Below, in pieces: positions 56,730 through 64,000 of a stretch of 64,000 nucleotides of DNA. The stretch is from the NCBI RefSeq assembly GCF_014200435.1, contig NZ_JACHBR010000001.1:2914001-2978000 (forward strand). The letters run 5' to 3'. The notes beneath the pieces are model-generated. The model searched no databases, had not been told where the DNA came from, and worked only from the letters and a program-made list of their open reading frames with translations. The stretch's first letter is position 1, and every line of letters begins with the position of its first letter. The stretch comes from Sphaerisporangium krabiense. Lineage in GTDB: Bacteria > Actinomycetota > Actinomycetes > Streptosporangiales > Streptosporangiaceae. The position numbers and the translations under genes were made by a program.

Positions 56730-57869
56730 ATGGCGCAACAGGGCAGGACAACCCTCACTAGTAGTCGGGGAAGTGCCGAACACGGCCGCGAGGGAAGAAT
56801 CTCCGGCTACGTGCTCAAGGTCATCCGTGAATCGATCGGACTAACTCAGGAAAGTCTGGCTGAGCAGCTGATGATAGATGTCACCAAGATTCAGGGATGG
56901 GAGTCCGGCCGCCGACCGCTAATGGCGGTATCTGTGAGCAACTATCTCTCGCTGCGGCATTCCCTTCTCCGGCTTGGCGTTGGCTACCGTTTGCTGGCAG
57001 AACTTGACAACGCGCTCGAAGCGGACAGGCTCATCGGTTACGTGCTCAGCGTCGAGCCCAAGAAGGATGATCTCCAGAAGCATCCACTGGCCTGTTGGGT
57101 GATCACACGTCCATTTACCGATCTTGTCGCGTGGCCATTCACCAAGACGGCTCCGATGCCTGTAGCCGAGCGGATCAGAAGTATTGGTCGCCGTGGCCCC
57201 GTATCTGTAGCACCGTTCCTTCCCTCGGATGAGCGAGCTCAGTTTTTCGAGCGCCTCAAGATGGCGGCTGAGCTCGCTGATGTCGACAAGATAAGCGGGA
57301 TGCTTCTACGTCGTCAGGCGCACTATGTGGCCGCCTTCGATGATGGGTGTGACACCGCCGAGTGGGTTGCGGGTATGCAACGTGCGGAGGAGTGCAGGAT
57401 TGCACGCGTACGCGATTGGACGCCCTCTTGGGCGGTCGTTCGTTCCGGCGCTCACACCATGGCAAGGCTTGGAGATCGGACGGTTCTGCAGCATTTCATC
57501 CGCACGCGTCTGGCCGATGACGTCTGTGAATCGGCGAACCTGAACTACTGGGCTTACTGGCTCGGCGAGGTCGGCGAGCAGCAGCCGGCGGATACTTTTA
57601 TGGTAGAGATGCGTCTGAACGCATGGCGCGGAGTCACGCTACTGCGACATTTGATCGGGAAGCTGTACTCTGAGAATCCCTACGTTGACGTAGTCATCCA
57701 CACACTGTGGGCACTGATCATGCTTCGCCCCTCCACACTTGATCTCCAAGCCGCAACCGAGTTGAATCAAGCCGCCGGTCGCGTGCTGGACGAAGCTGTG
57801 GTGTCGCCGCAGTCGCAACGGGAGATTACAGAGATCATGTACGTGCTACGCGTGATCGATAGCAACTGA
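56730..57869 (+). CDS. HTH-type regulator with long helical C-terminal domain
   Basis: 379 residues. An XRE-type HTH is near the N-terminus (VIRESIGLTQESLAEQL, KIQGWESGRRPLMAVS). The remaining 290 residues are helical (ERLKMAAELADVDKISGMLL, RLNAWRGVTLLRHLIGKLYS) without a family I can name; actinomycete regulators of this plan often carry TPR-like sensing domains. Codon use is less G+C-biased than in neighbours, suggesting transfer. It is followed 11 bases on by the HD-domain gene. The ATG at 56730 was chosen; a GTG at 56718 is in frame. Confidence 0.78.
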   Translation: MAQQGRTTLTSSRGSAEHGREGRISGYVLKVIRESIGLTQESLAEQLMIDVTKIQGWESGRRPLMAVSVSNYLSLRHSLLRLGVGYRLLAELDNALEADRLIGYVLSVEPKKDDLQKHPLACWVITRPFTDLVAWPFTKTAPMPVAERIRSIGRRGPVSVAPFLPSDERAQFFERLKMAAELADVDKISGMLLRRQAHYVAAFDDGCDTAEWVAGMQRAEECRIARVRDWTPSWAVVRSGAHTMARLGDRTVLQHFIRTRLADDVCESANLNYWAYWLGEVGEQQPADTFMVEMRLNAWRGVTLLRHLIGKLYSENPYVDVVIHTLWALIMLRPSTLDLQAATELNQAAGRVLDEAVVSPQSQREITEIMYVLRVIDSN

Positions 57870-57880
57870 AGGGTGAGCGT

Positions 57881-58465
57881 ATGCCTGACGAGCTGACCAG
57901 GCTCATGTGCTTCCTGTACGAAATCGGCCTGCTCAAGCGCTACAAGCGCACGGGGTGGCTGGTCGCCGGGGTGCGAGATCCGGAGAGCATCGCTGACCAC
58001 TCCTTTCGGGCCGCGATGATCGCGGTGGTCATCACCGCTCTCGAAGGAGGCAACGTAGAACGTGCGGCACTCCTGAGTCTCCTGCACGATACTCAGGAGA
58101 CACGGATTACCGACATTCCCTACGTCGGCAAGCGCTACCTGAAGACGACACCGAATGAAGTGGTCACGGAAGACCAGTTGAGAGGTGTTCCGGAGCAGGT
58201 GAGGGCGATCATCGGCGCGGTGGTCGGCGAATACGAAGAGAAGGAGAGCATTGAGGCCATCTGTGCACGCGACGCCGACAAACTTGAGTGTTTGATGCAG
58301 GCCATTGAGTACAGAGAACAGGGAAATCAGAACACCCAACCCTGGATCGACAGCTCTCTGGCCGCTCTCAAAACCCCATCCGCCAAGCGCCTTGCCGAAG
58401 AGGCGCTACGTACAGGCTCTATCGAGTGGGTGACTCGCATCCTGGACACAGACGGGAGTGCCTGA
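57881..58465 (+). CDS. HD-domain phosphohydrolase (YfbR/HDDC2-like)
   Basis: 194-residue HD-domain protein. Metal ligands are in ESIADHSFRA (His), SLLHDTQET (His-Asp) and CARDADKLECL (Asp), the order of YfbR/HDDC2 5'-deoxynucleotidases, which hydrolyse (deoxy)nucleoside monophosphates. Length is typical. It is co-transcribed with the HTH regulator and shares its lower G+C. Nucleotide clean-up is the default role; together with a regulator in an acquired block it could also serve in stress or phage response, which is only a guess. Confidence 0.85.
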   Translation: MPDELTRLMCFLYEIGLLKRYKRTGWLVAGVRDPESIADHSFRAAMIAVVITALEGGNVERAALLSLLHDTQETRITDIPYVGKRYLKTTPNEVVTEDQLRGVPEQVRAIIGAVVGEYEEKESIEAICARDADKLECLMQAIEYREQGNQNTQPWIDSSLAALKTPSAKRLAEEALRTGSIEWVTRILDTDGSA

Positions 58466-58546
58466 GCTCGAATGGTGACGCTCGTTCGTGCGAGCTGACT
58501 AACAGGACGACAGGTTAATTTCCGCTGAAGGCAGCCGGGGCATGTC

Positions 58547-59098
58547 TCAGGTGTTCGCGAGGCGAGAGATCGCGGTTCGGATCGTGGTTATGCGGTCTGG
58601 AAGGAGGCCGGCGGGGATGTCGATGAGGTTGTAGCCGAAGGCTTGGTAGGTCTGTTCGTGGAGGTGTTCGAAGGTCAGGGAGTCTTCGAAGGTGATCTGG
58701 CGGGCGTTGGTGGGTTCGCAGAAGCCCAGGTTGCGGATGAAGAAGACGTGGGGGGCGTAGATCCGCTCTCGGGTGATGCGGTCGATCTCGCTGGACAGGG
58801 TCGGGGGGATCGGGTGGCCGACGTAGGTGCTGAGGGCGTGGGTGCAGATGGGGGAGCGGTCGAAGAACTGGATGGATGCGGCGGTTGCGTTCGAGTCCTC
58901 TTGTCGACGGCGTTGCAAGGCCACGATCTTTTCGATGAAGGCCGGCCGGGTCCACGGTTCGGCGTCGCCGTGTGCCTGTTCGGCCGCGATGATCGCTGTG
59001 GCGGCCTCCTCGACCGTCGCGTATCCCAGCGTCGCCAGCCGTCGCAGGATCGTGGTCTTGCCGGAGCCCGGGGTGCCGGTGAGGATGTAGCGCTTCAT
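58547..59098 (-). CDS. AAA_28-type ATP/GTP-binding protein
   Basis: 183-residue P-loop protein: Walker A GTPGSGKTT (8-16), then FDRSPICTHAL with a DRSP motif and a lid-like RITRERIYAPHVFFIRNLGF. This is the AAA_28 group of small kinase-like ATPases related to NadR/Ttd14; the substrate is unknown. It lies 40 bases after the HxlR-type gene on the same strand. The ATG has no strong ribosome site, so it may depend on coupling. Confidence 0.85.
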   Translation of the reverse strand: MKRYILTGTPGSGKTTILRRLATLGYATVEEAATAIIAAEQAHGDAEPWTRPAFIEKIVALQRRRQEDSNATAASIQFFDRSPICTHALSTYVGHPIPPTLSSEIDRITRERIYAPHVFFIRNLGFCEPTNARQITFEDSLTFEHLHEQTYQAFGYNLIDIPAGLLPDRITTIRTAISRLANT

Positions 59099-59138
59099 GG
59101 TCGTCTGGTCGCCTTTCGGACGGGGCGCGGCGTCGTGG

Positions 59139-59528
59139 TCATTCGATGGGGGATGGTGGCTGTTTCGCGGCCCTTTCCTGGGCGTCGAGGAGGTCGTCGG
59201 CGTGGTCGAGGGTCCAGCGGGCGAGGGCGTTCATCGGGCCGTCCACCAGGCTCTGTCCCAGCTCGGTCAGGGCGTATTCGACGCGCGGCGGGGCCTCGGG
59301 GTATGCCTGGCGGCTGATCAGGCCATTGGCGAGCAGGCGGTGTAGCGCCTGGGTCAGCACTTTGTCGCTGATGCCGCCGATCGCGACGCGCAATTCGCGC
59401 CGTCGATGCGGGCCGAGGGCGAGGGTCGCCAGGACGACGGGATCCCAGGTGTGGGTGAACAGGTCGGTGGCGATGCGCAGGCGACAGTCCGCCACGAACT
59501 CGTCACGACCGGCGTAATGATCACTCAT
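59139..59528 (-). CDS. HxlR-family transcriptional regulator
   Basis: 129-residue winged-helix regulator of the HxlR family: a Cys near the N-terminus (VADCRLRIATDLF), the HTH LRVAIGGISDKVLTQALHRL and the wing PRVEYALTELGQSLVDG. Some family members sense reactive electrophiles or oxidants through that Cys. It is divergent from an F420/NADP-type oxidoreductase, with a perfect palindrome between the starts, and upstream of the AAA_28 gene. Confidence 0.9.
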   Translation of the reverse strand: MSDHYAGRDEFVADCRLRIATDLFTHTWDPVVLATLALGPHRRRELRVAIGGISDKVLTQALHRLLANGLISRQAYPEAPPRVEYALTELGQSLVDGPMNALARWTLDHADDLLDAQERAAKQPPSPIE

Positions 59529-59557
59529 GTCGTGTGGCCAGTATCGCCCGCTCGTCG

Positions 59558-59573
59558 CGCACCGATCGGTGCG
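59558..59573. promoter_or_regulatory. Palindromic operator candidate for the HxlR regulator
   Basis: Perfect 16-base palindrome CGCACCGATCGGTGCG, 30 bases before the HxlR-type start and 87 bases before the divergent oxidoreductase start. GTATCG occurs on both sides. It is well placed to repress both genes. Confidence 0.5.
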
Positions 59574-59659
59574 TATCGGCCCTTCTACTGTAGCCGCCGG
59601 ACGATCAGCCGGTGCGCCCCGTGTGCGCAACCGTGGGCTGGAGCGGAAGGGGGACGGAG

Positions 59660-60307
59660 ATGCGGATCGGGATTCTCGGGACGGGGACTCTGGCGGCGGC
59701 GTTGGGGGAGGGGTGGGCGCGTGCGGGGCATGAGGTGGCCATCGCGGGGCGGTCCACGGACAGGGCGCGGGCGCTCGCGGACCGGCTGGGGCCGGCGGTG
59801 TGCGCGGTCACGCCGCGTCAGGCGGTCGCCGGCCGTGACGCGGTGCTGCTCGCCGTGTCGTGGGACGGGGTCGAGGACATGCTCACAAGGGCGGGGGCGC
59901 CTGGGGGCTCGCTGGAGGGGACTCCGCTGATCGATCCCACGAACGCCGTCGAGCACGGCGTGGGCGTGCTGCTCACCGCGCCCGGCGACTCGATGGCGCG
60001 GCGCATCGCGGGGCTGGCTCCGGGGGCGCGTGTCGTGAAGGCGTTCCACCTGTTCCCGGCCGAGCAGTGGACCAGACCCCCGCGCCCGGGAGAAACCCCC
60101 GTGACGGTGGCGATGTCCGGCGACGACCCGGACGCCCTGCGCGTCGCCGGCGAGCTAGCCCGTGCCGTGGGCGCGGCACCGGCCGTCCTCGGGTCGCTCG
60201 ATCGTGCCCGCCAGCTCGAAGAGGTCGCGGGCTACGTCATCGGCCTGGCCTTCGCCGGCACCGACCCCGGCGCCACCATTCCGCGCGTGCCGTCCCCGGC
60301 CGCGTGA
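59660..60307 (+). CDS. NADP/F420-dependent oxidoreductase (FNO-like Rossmann protein)
   Basis: 215-residue dinucleotide-binding protein resembling F420-dependent NADP reductase: MRIGILGTGTLAAALGEGW (GxGxxA), AGRSTDRARALADRL after the second strand, and KAFHLFPAEQW where FNO has its conserved K-A-F-N motif. It might transfer hydride between F420 and NADP or reduce an electrophile. GGAAGGGGGACGGAG precedes the ATG at 59660. It is divergent from the HxlR regulator and ends 7 bases from the convergent efflux gene. Confidence 0.85.
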   Translation: MRIGILGTGTLAAALGEGWARAGHEVAIAGRSTDRARALADRLGPAVCAVTPRQAVAGRDAVLLAVSWDGVEDMLTRAGAPGGSLEGTPLIDPTNAVEHGVGVLLTAPGDSMARRIAGLAPGARVVKAFHLFPAEQWTRPPRPGETPVTVAMSGDDPDALRVAGELARAVGAAPAVLGSLDRARQLEEVAGYVIGLAFAGTDPGATIPRVPSPAA

Positions 60308-60314
60308 ATCCGCG

Positions 60315-62069
60315 TCACGAAGAGGGCGCCCCCTGCGGTTCCGGATCCGCTTCGCCGGTCGGCGTGGCGGTGGCGAGCTCGGCGTCCGGGCGTCGCGAAC
60401 GGCCGCGCAGTGCCGAGGCGATGGCCGAGATCACGGCCATGCCCGCCGCCACGCTGAACACGATCACGAGACCGTCGTGGAAGGGGCCGGAGACCAGTTG
60501 GGGGAAGTAGCTGAAGCCCGTCAGCGCCTCGCGCTGGTCGGCGGCGAGCCGGGAGAGCGTGCCGGGGCCGAGCAGGTGCTGGATCGGGTTCTCGCCGAGG
60601 AACGTCGCGAACAGCGTGCTGACGGGCGGCAGCGAGGCCACGTGGTGCGCGGTCTCGGCGGGCACGCCGTGCGCCTGGAGCCCGCCGCTCAGCGTGGACG
60701 GCAGGGACGAGGCGAGGCCGGAGACCATGAGCGAGAAGAAGACGCCGATGGACAGCGCGGTCCCGGAGTTCTGGAAGGTGGCGCGCATCCCGGACGCCAC
60801 GCCGCGGTACGCCGCCGGGACGCTTCCCATGATCGAGGACGTGTTGGGCGCCGAGAACATGCCCTGGCCGAAGCCGTTGACCAGCAGGAGGAGCGCGAAC
60901 ACGCCGTAGTCGAAGTTCACGGGCAGCAGGAGCAGACCGACGAACGAGCACGCGACGACCACAGGCCCGGCCGTCGAGAACAGCCGGGCGCCGAACCGGT
61001 CGGACATGTAGCCCGACAGCGGGCCGGCGATGAGGAAACCGCAGGTCATCGGCAGCATGAAGATGCCGGCCCACAGGGGTGTGTCCTCGAACTCGTAGCC
61101 GTGCAGGGGCAGCCAGATGCCCTGGAGCCAGATGATCAGCATGAACTGGAGACCGCCCCGCGCGATCGCGATCAGCAGCGCGGCCAGGTTGCCCGCCGCG
61201 AACGCCCGCACCTTTAACAGCGCGAGCCGGAACATCGGCTCCTTCAGGCGCGTCTCGATGACGCAGAACACCACGAGCAGGAAGACGCCGCCGAACAGGC
61301 CGCCGAGCACCACCGGGTTGCCCCAGCCGGTCGCGCCGCCGCCGTACGGCTGGATCCCGTACGTGATCGCGGCCAGCAGGGCGCCGGCGCCCGCCGCGAA
61401 CGTGATGTTGCCGAACCAGTCGATCCTGCCGCCACGACGGCCGGACGCGGTCTCGCGCAGGCTCAGGTACGACCAGATCGTGCCCGCCACGCTGATCGGC
61501 ACGCTCACCCAGAACACCGCGCGCCAGTCGATGACGGCCAGCAGGCCGCCCGCGAGCAGGCCGAGGAACTGCCCGGCGAGCGCGGTGATCTGGTTGACGC
61601 CCAGCGCCATGCCGCGCTGGCGGGCCGGGAACGCGTCGGTCAGGATGGCGGCGGAGTTGGCGGTGAGCATGGACCCGCCGAACGCCTGGACGATGCGCCA
61701 CAGGATCAGCCACAGCGCGCCCGCGCCTTCCCTGAACGGGTCGAGCGACAGGGCGATGGACGCGCACGCGAAGATCAGGAAGCCGAGGTTGTAGATCCTG
61801 ACCCGGCCGAACATGTCGCCGAGCCTGCCGAGGACCACCACGAACACGGCCGACACCAGCAGGTAGCCGAGGATCATCCAGAGCAGGTAGCCGATGTTGC
61901 CTGGGGCGAGCGGGTCGAGCCCGATGCCGCGGAAGATGGCGGGCAGCGAGATGATCACGATGGAGCTGTCGAGGGTGGCGATCAGCACGCCCAGGGTGGT
62001 GTTGGAGAGGGCGATCCACTTGTAGCCGGGGCCGACGGGAGCGTCTCTCAGGCGCTGGGTGCGCGTCAT
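60315..62069 (-). CDS. MFS efflux transporter, DHA2 (14-helix) family
   Basis: 584-residue drug:proton antiporter of the EmrB/QacA type. The first helix and motif D1 read TLGVLIATLDSSIVIISLP; LGRLGDMFGRVRIYN is motif A; GVNQITALAGQFLGLLAGG covers motif C; fourteen hydrophobic stretches can be counted, with an extracellular loop near 440-510. It exports a lipophilic toxin or antibiotic. A MarR-type regulator gene lies 124 bases upstream on the same strand, the usual regulator-pump pairing. Confidence 0.92.
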   Translation of the reverse strand: MTRTQRLRDAPVGPGYKWIALSNTTLGVLIATLDSSIVIISLPAIFRGIGLDPLAPGNIGYLLWMILGYLLVSAVFVVVLGRLGDMFGRVRIYNLGFLIFACASIALSLDPFREGAGALWLILWRIVQAFGGSMLTANSAAILTDAFPARQRGMALGVNQITALAGQFLGLLAGGLLAVIDWRAVFWVSVPISVAGTIWSYLSLRETASGRRGGRIDWFGNITFAAGAGALLAAITYGIQPYGGGATGWGNPVVLGGLFGGVFLLVVFCVIETRLKEPMFRLALLKVRAFAAGNLAALLIAIARGGLQFMLIIWLQGIWLPLHGYEFEDTPLWAGIFMLPMTCGFLIAGPLSGYMSDRFGARLFSTAGPVVVACSFVGLLLLPVNFDYGVFALLLLVNGFGQGMFSAPNTSSIMGSVPAAYRGVASGMRATFQNSGTALSIGVFFSLMVSGLASSLPSTLSGGLQAHGVPAETAHHVASLPPVSTLFATFLGENPIQHLLGPGTLSRLAADQREALTGFSYFPQLVSGPFHDGLVIVFSVAAGMAVISAIASALRGRSRRPDAELATATPTGEADPEPQGAPSS

Positions 62070-62193
62070 GCGTCGGCCCTGTCCTGTGGGCGGTGCCTGT
62101 CCTGTCCTCGGGCACTGCCTCGTTCGCGGTCCCGGTCGTGTTCGTGGTCCCTGCCGAGTTCGCCGTTCCCGGCCTGTCTGCCGCCCTCGCCGC

Positions 62194-62673
62194 TCACAGG
62201 CGCTCGGCCAGCCGGTCGAGCAGGGAGACGGCGGACGCCAGCGTGTGCCGCTCGGCGGGCGTGAACTCCGCGCCGAGCACTTCCGCGAGCCGTCGTTCGG
62301 ACTCGGAGCGTCGTTCGGACAGCACGCGGCGCCCCTCGTCGGTGATCGTCATGATCGCGCGCCGCCCGTCCGCGGCGTCCTGGCCGCGCCGGACGAGGCC
62401 GCGCTCCTCCAGTGAGGCCAGCGTGGTCGCCATCGCCTGAGGGCGTACGCGCTCCAGTTCGGCGAGGGATCCGGGCGAGTCCGGGCCTTCCGCGAGCCGG
62501 GCGAGCACCGACACCCCGGAGATCGTCACATCCCCGACGGCGTGCGCCTGCCGAAGCCGGCGCGCGATGCGGGCGATGGCCACCCGCAGATCCGAGCCGA
62601 GCTGGGCCGCGTCGTCAGGTGTGGGGGGATTGCCGGTTTCTAAGGGCTTTCCTGCTGGTTCGTCCAACTCCAT
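62194..62673 (-). CDS. MarR-family regulator of the DHA2 pump
   Basis: 159-residue MarR protein: ISGVSVLARLAEGPDSPGSL, then the recognition helix region RVRPQAMATTLASLEERGL and the wing RRGQDAADGRRAIMTITDEG. No Shine-Dalgarno site precedes the ATG, and an A+T-rich inverted repeat begins 7 bases upstream, so the transcript is probably leaderless with the operator over the promoter. It likely represses itself and the downstream pump until a substrate binds. Confidence 0.9.
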   Translation of the reverse strand: MELDEPAGKPLETGNPPTPDDAAQLGSDLRVAIARIARRLRQAHAVGDVTISGVSVLARLAEGPDSPGSLAELERVRPQAMATTLASLEERGLVRRGQDAADGRRAIMTITDEGRRVLSERRSESERRLAEVLGAEFTPAERHTLASAVSLLDRLAERL

Positions 62674-62679
62674 GGATAG

Positions 62680-62700
62680 TAACAATAGACTTATTAGTTA
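62680..62700. promoter_or_regulatory. A+T-rich inverted repeat at the MarR promoter
   Basis: TAACAATA (62680-62687) faces TATTAGTTA (62692-62700), near-perfect with a one-base bulge, in an island of A+T within very G+C-rich DNA. The MarR-type ATG is 7 bases away, so operator and -10 region probably coincide. Confidence 0.5.
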
Positions 62701-62837
62701 AGGAAACATACCTCGATTTCGCCTGAGACGTAGGGGATGCGGCGCCGGCCGGATCGGAGGGCGAGGGGGATACGCGCCTGCCTTGTGTGTTTCGCCGGCC
62801 TGTCGGACGGGTCGGCCGAGGCGTGGCTCCGGCGTGC

Positions 62838-62881
62838 CGGGCGGGCGCCGGCCGGGGACGTGGTCGGCGGCGCTCGCCCGG
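62838..62881 (-). terminator. Hairpin after the ricin-type lectin gene
   Basis: 13-bp stem with one mismatch (62838-62850 with 62869-62881), 14 bases past the lectin stop. Confidence 0.5.
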
Positions 62882-62894
62882 GCGGGGCAGGGGA

Positions 62895-63455
62895 CTACCA
62901 GGTGGCGCCGTCGGCGAGGAAGCGCCACAGGCGGTCGTTGCTGTTCTGGTCGCGGTCCAGGTAGAGGGTGTTCCAGCTTCCGGAGCCCTGGTAGACGGCG
63001 AGGGTGATGGCCAGGCCAGGCGAGCTCTTGGGGCGGATGCTGAACCAGTTGGCGCCGGCGCCGCCGGTCTCCTCCCAGCGGTACGTCCAGTTCTGCGCGT
63101 CCGAACCGTCACACGTGCGGACCACGATGGTGTCGCCGGCCTTCGGGGCCGCGGTCGAGGGTTGCAGGCACTTGCCGGTGTAGACGTTCTTGATCACGAT
63201 GCTCTCGTCGGGGTTGCTGGTGTACGTCCACTTGACGCTCTTGTACTGCCAGCCGGGGGAGCGCAGCGAGATGATCTGGGCGCCCTCGCCGAGGCTGTCG
63301 GACAGCACGGCGACGCGGCTGCCGTCGGTCCGGTTGATGAGCCGGCGCTCGTCGGCCGCCGTCCCGGCGTGCGCCGTGGGGGTCGTCGCGCCGAAGACGC
63401 CCGCGGAGGTCAGCGCCAGGGCGGAGCACGCGAGAGCCCGCTTCGTGAAGGCCAT
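62895..63455 (-). CDS. Secreted ricin-type beta-trefoil lectin domain protein
   Basis: 186 residues. A Sec signal peptide (TKRALACSALALTSAGVF, cut after AHA) precedes a single beta-trefoil: repeats with the QxW-like ends DAQNWTYRWEE and NDRLWRFLADG, and SIVIKNVYTGKCLQPS in the sugar-binding loop region. Two Cys (GKCLQ, RTCDG) probably pair. No catalytic domain is attached, so it is a free extracellular carbohydrate-binding protein. AAGG precedes the ATG; a hairpin lies in its leader. Confidence 0.88.
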   Translation of the reverse strand: MAFTKRALACSALALTSAGVFGATTPTAHAGTAADERRLINRTDGSRVAVLSDSLGEGAQIISLRSPGWQYKSVKWTYTSNPDESIVIKNVYTGKCLQPSTAAPKAGDTIVVRTCDGSDAQNWTYRWEETGGAGANWFSIRPKSSPGLAITLAVYQGSGSWNTLYLDRDQNSNDRLWRFLADGATW

Positions 63456-63480
63456 GTACTGGCACCCTTCTTGTCGGTGT

Positions 63481-63507
63481 GGGCGGCCTCCCTGCCGGAG
63501 ACCGCCC
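63481..63507 (-). promoter_or_regulatory. Hairpin in the lectin gene leader
   Basis: GGGCGG-C-CTCC pairs with GGAG-A-CCGCCC around a short loop, 26 bases before the start codon and just ahead of the ribosome site. It could protect the mRNA 5' end or affect initiation. Confidence 0.35.
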
Positions 63508-63523
63508 ACCCACAGTGCCTGGT

Positions 63524-63548
63524 GATCACTCAACGGAGTTGAATGATC
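63524..63548. promoter_or_regulatory. Near-perfect inverted repeat upstream of the lectin gene
   Basis: GATCACTCAAC and GTTGAATGATC around GGA, one mismatch in 11. GATCAAC recurs at 63561. It is more A+T-rich than a normal terminator here, so an operator is as likely. Confidence 0.4.
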
Positions 63549-63586
63549 GTTCCCGCAAATGATCAACGCCGGGGACGCGAACCCGC

Positions 63587-64000
63587 TCAGCCCACGGGTT
63601 CGGGGACTTTCGGGACGTCCGCCACCCCGGCCGGCGCGGTACGCCGGGTACGCAAGGTGATCAGGCTGACCGGCACCCCGACCGCCACGATGACGCCCGC
63701 GACGACCAGCGCGAGCTGGTACCCCTGCAGGAACGCGGGCAGGGGGCCGGCGCCGTCGGCGATGGCCGCGCTCTGCCGCGCGCTGAGGATCGCGCCCAGG
63801 ATGGTGACGCCGAGCAGGCCGAAGACCTCGCGCGAGACGTTCAGCACGCCCGACGCGACGCCCCCGCGGCCCGCCGGAAGTGCTCCGAGAATGGCGTTGG
63901 TGAGCGGGACGAGCAGGCCCGCGCCCAGGCCGTACACCATCAGCCAGGGGAAGATCTGCCCGTAGGTGCCGTGCTCGCCGACGAAGGACAGGGCGACCAC
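63587..64000 (-). CDS. MFS transporter, C-terminal part (cut by window edge)
   Basis: The last 137 residues of a major-facilitator transporter: WLMVYGLGAGLLVPLTNAIL, GGVASGVLNVSREVFGLLGV and GYQLALVVAGVIVAVGVPV are the final helices of a DHA2-type drug exporter. The frame is open to base 64000, so the gene continues outside the window. It is on the same strand as the lectin gene, 131 bases upstream. Confidence 0.88.
   Translation of the reverse strand: MVALSFVGEHGTYGQIFPWLMVYGLGAGLLVPLTNAILGALPAGRGGVASGVLNVSREVFGLLGVTILGAILSARQSAAIADGAGPLPAFLQGYQLALVVAGVIVAVGVPVSLITLRTRRTAPAGVADVPKVPEPVG

Noticed and set aside
1-64000. tRNA, rRNA, riboswitch or replication-origin sequences
   Set aside because: I scanned the spacers by eye and found no cloverleaf-like or conserved riboswitch core; a covariance-model search (Infernal/tRNAscan) would settle it.

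Overview
The window is very G+C-rich DNA with dense, mostly compact genes, GTG/TTG starts and Shine-Dalgarno sites. It carries bldC, a DUF3073 gene, a valine/leucine dehydrogenase and purM/purF in the order known from Streptomyces, plus GAF-ANTAR, NB-ARC and RsbW/STAS/SpoIIE proteins. This fits a filamentous actinomycete chromosome, probably Streptosporangiales (Nonomuraea/Actinomadura-like) rather than Streptomyces itself; the genus is an inference. I saw no rRNA, tRNA, CRISPR array or intact insertion sequence.

Layout. 1-3047: a PfkB-type kinase cut by the window edge, overlapping tail to tail with an NB-ARC/TPR ATPase. 3402-8170 (minus): a tight six-gene operon of two GMC flavin oxidoreductases, three NTF2/SnoaL-like proteins and a VOC protein, divergent from a DHA1 exporter (8396-9655); it looks like a small tailoring or catabolic pathway. 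9829-13847: two IS701-transposase-like genes that have lost a catalytic Asp, the second overlapping a histidine kinase with a cNMP-binding domain. 13829-15472: the likely partner, a receiver/thioredoxin-reductase-like fusion without the redox cysteines. 15753-23714: a seven-gene operon, closed by a strong hairpin, joining a DJ-1/PfpI protein, a DJ-1/epimerase-like fusion, two STAS proteins, the glycogen debranching enzyme GlgX, an RsbW-like kinase and a SpoIIE-type phosphatase. It is the best candidate here for an undescribed system: stress-type partner switching physically linked to glycogen breakdown.

23790-30538: a mini secondary-metabolite locus with a single-module KS-AT-ACP polyketide synthase, a coupled STAND ATPase, an MmyB-type regulator and a divergent flavin monooxygenase. 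30701-44836: an accessory and housekeeping mixture (membrane protein, nucleotidyltransferase, secreted protein, MarR regulator, ECM4-type reductase, NTF2-like proteins, GAF-ANTAR, pyrD, GH20 hexosaminidase, amidase, LacI and TetR regulators). 45272-52495: the conserved developmental and purine block (bldC, unknown gene, vdh, DUF3073, purM, purF, DUF4190, SCP-like), followed by a Tat-exported PhoX-type protein.

54715-58465: a repeat-bearing spacer, then four tiny genes linked by 4-base stop/start overlaps, divergent from a lower-G+C HTH regulator plus HD phosphohydrolase pair, probably acquired. 58547-64000: a small AAA ATPase with an HxlR regulator, a divergent F420/NADP-type oxidoreductase with a perfect palindrome between them, a MarR-DHA2 efflux unit, a secreted ricin-type lectin and the end of another MFS transporter.

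Functions are assigned by reading protein motifs from memory of the families; no database search was run. Start codons were chosen by Shine-Dalgarno spacing and family length.
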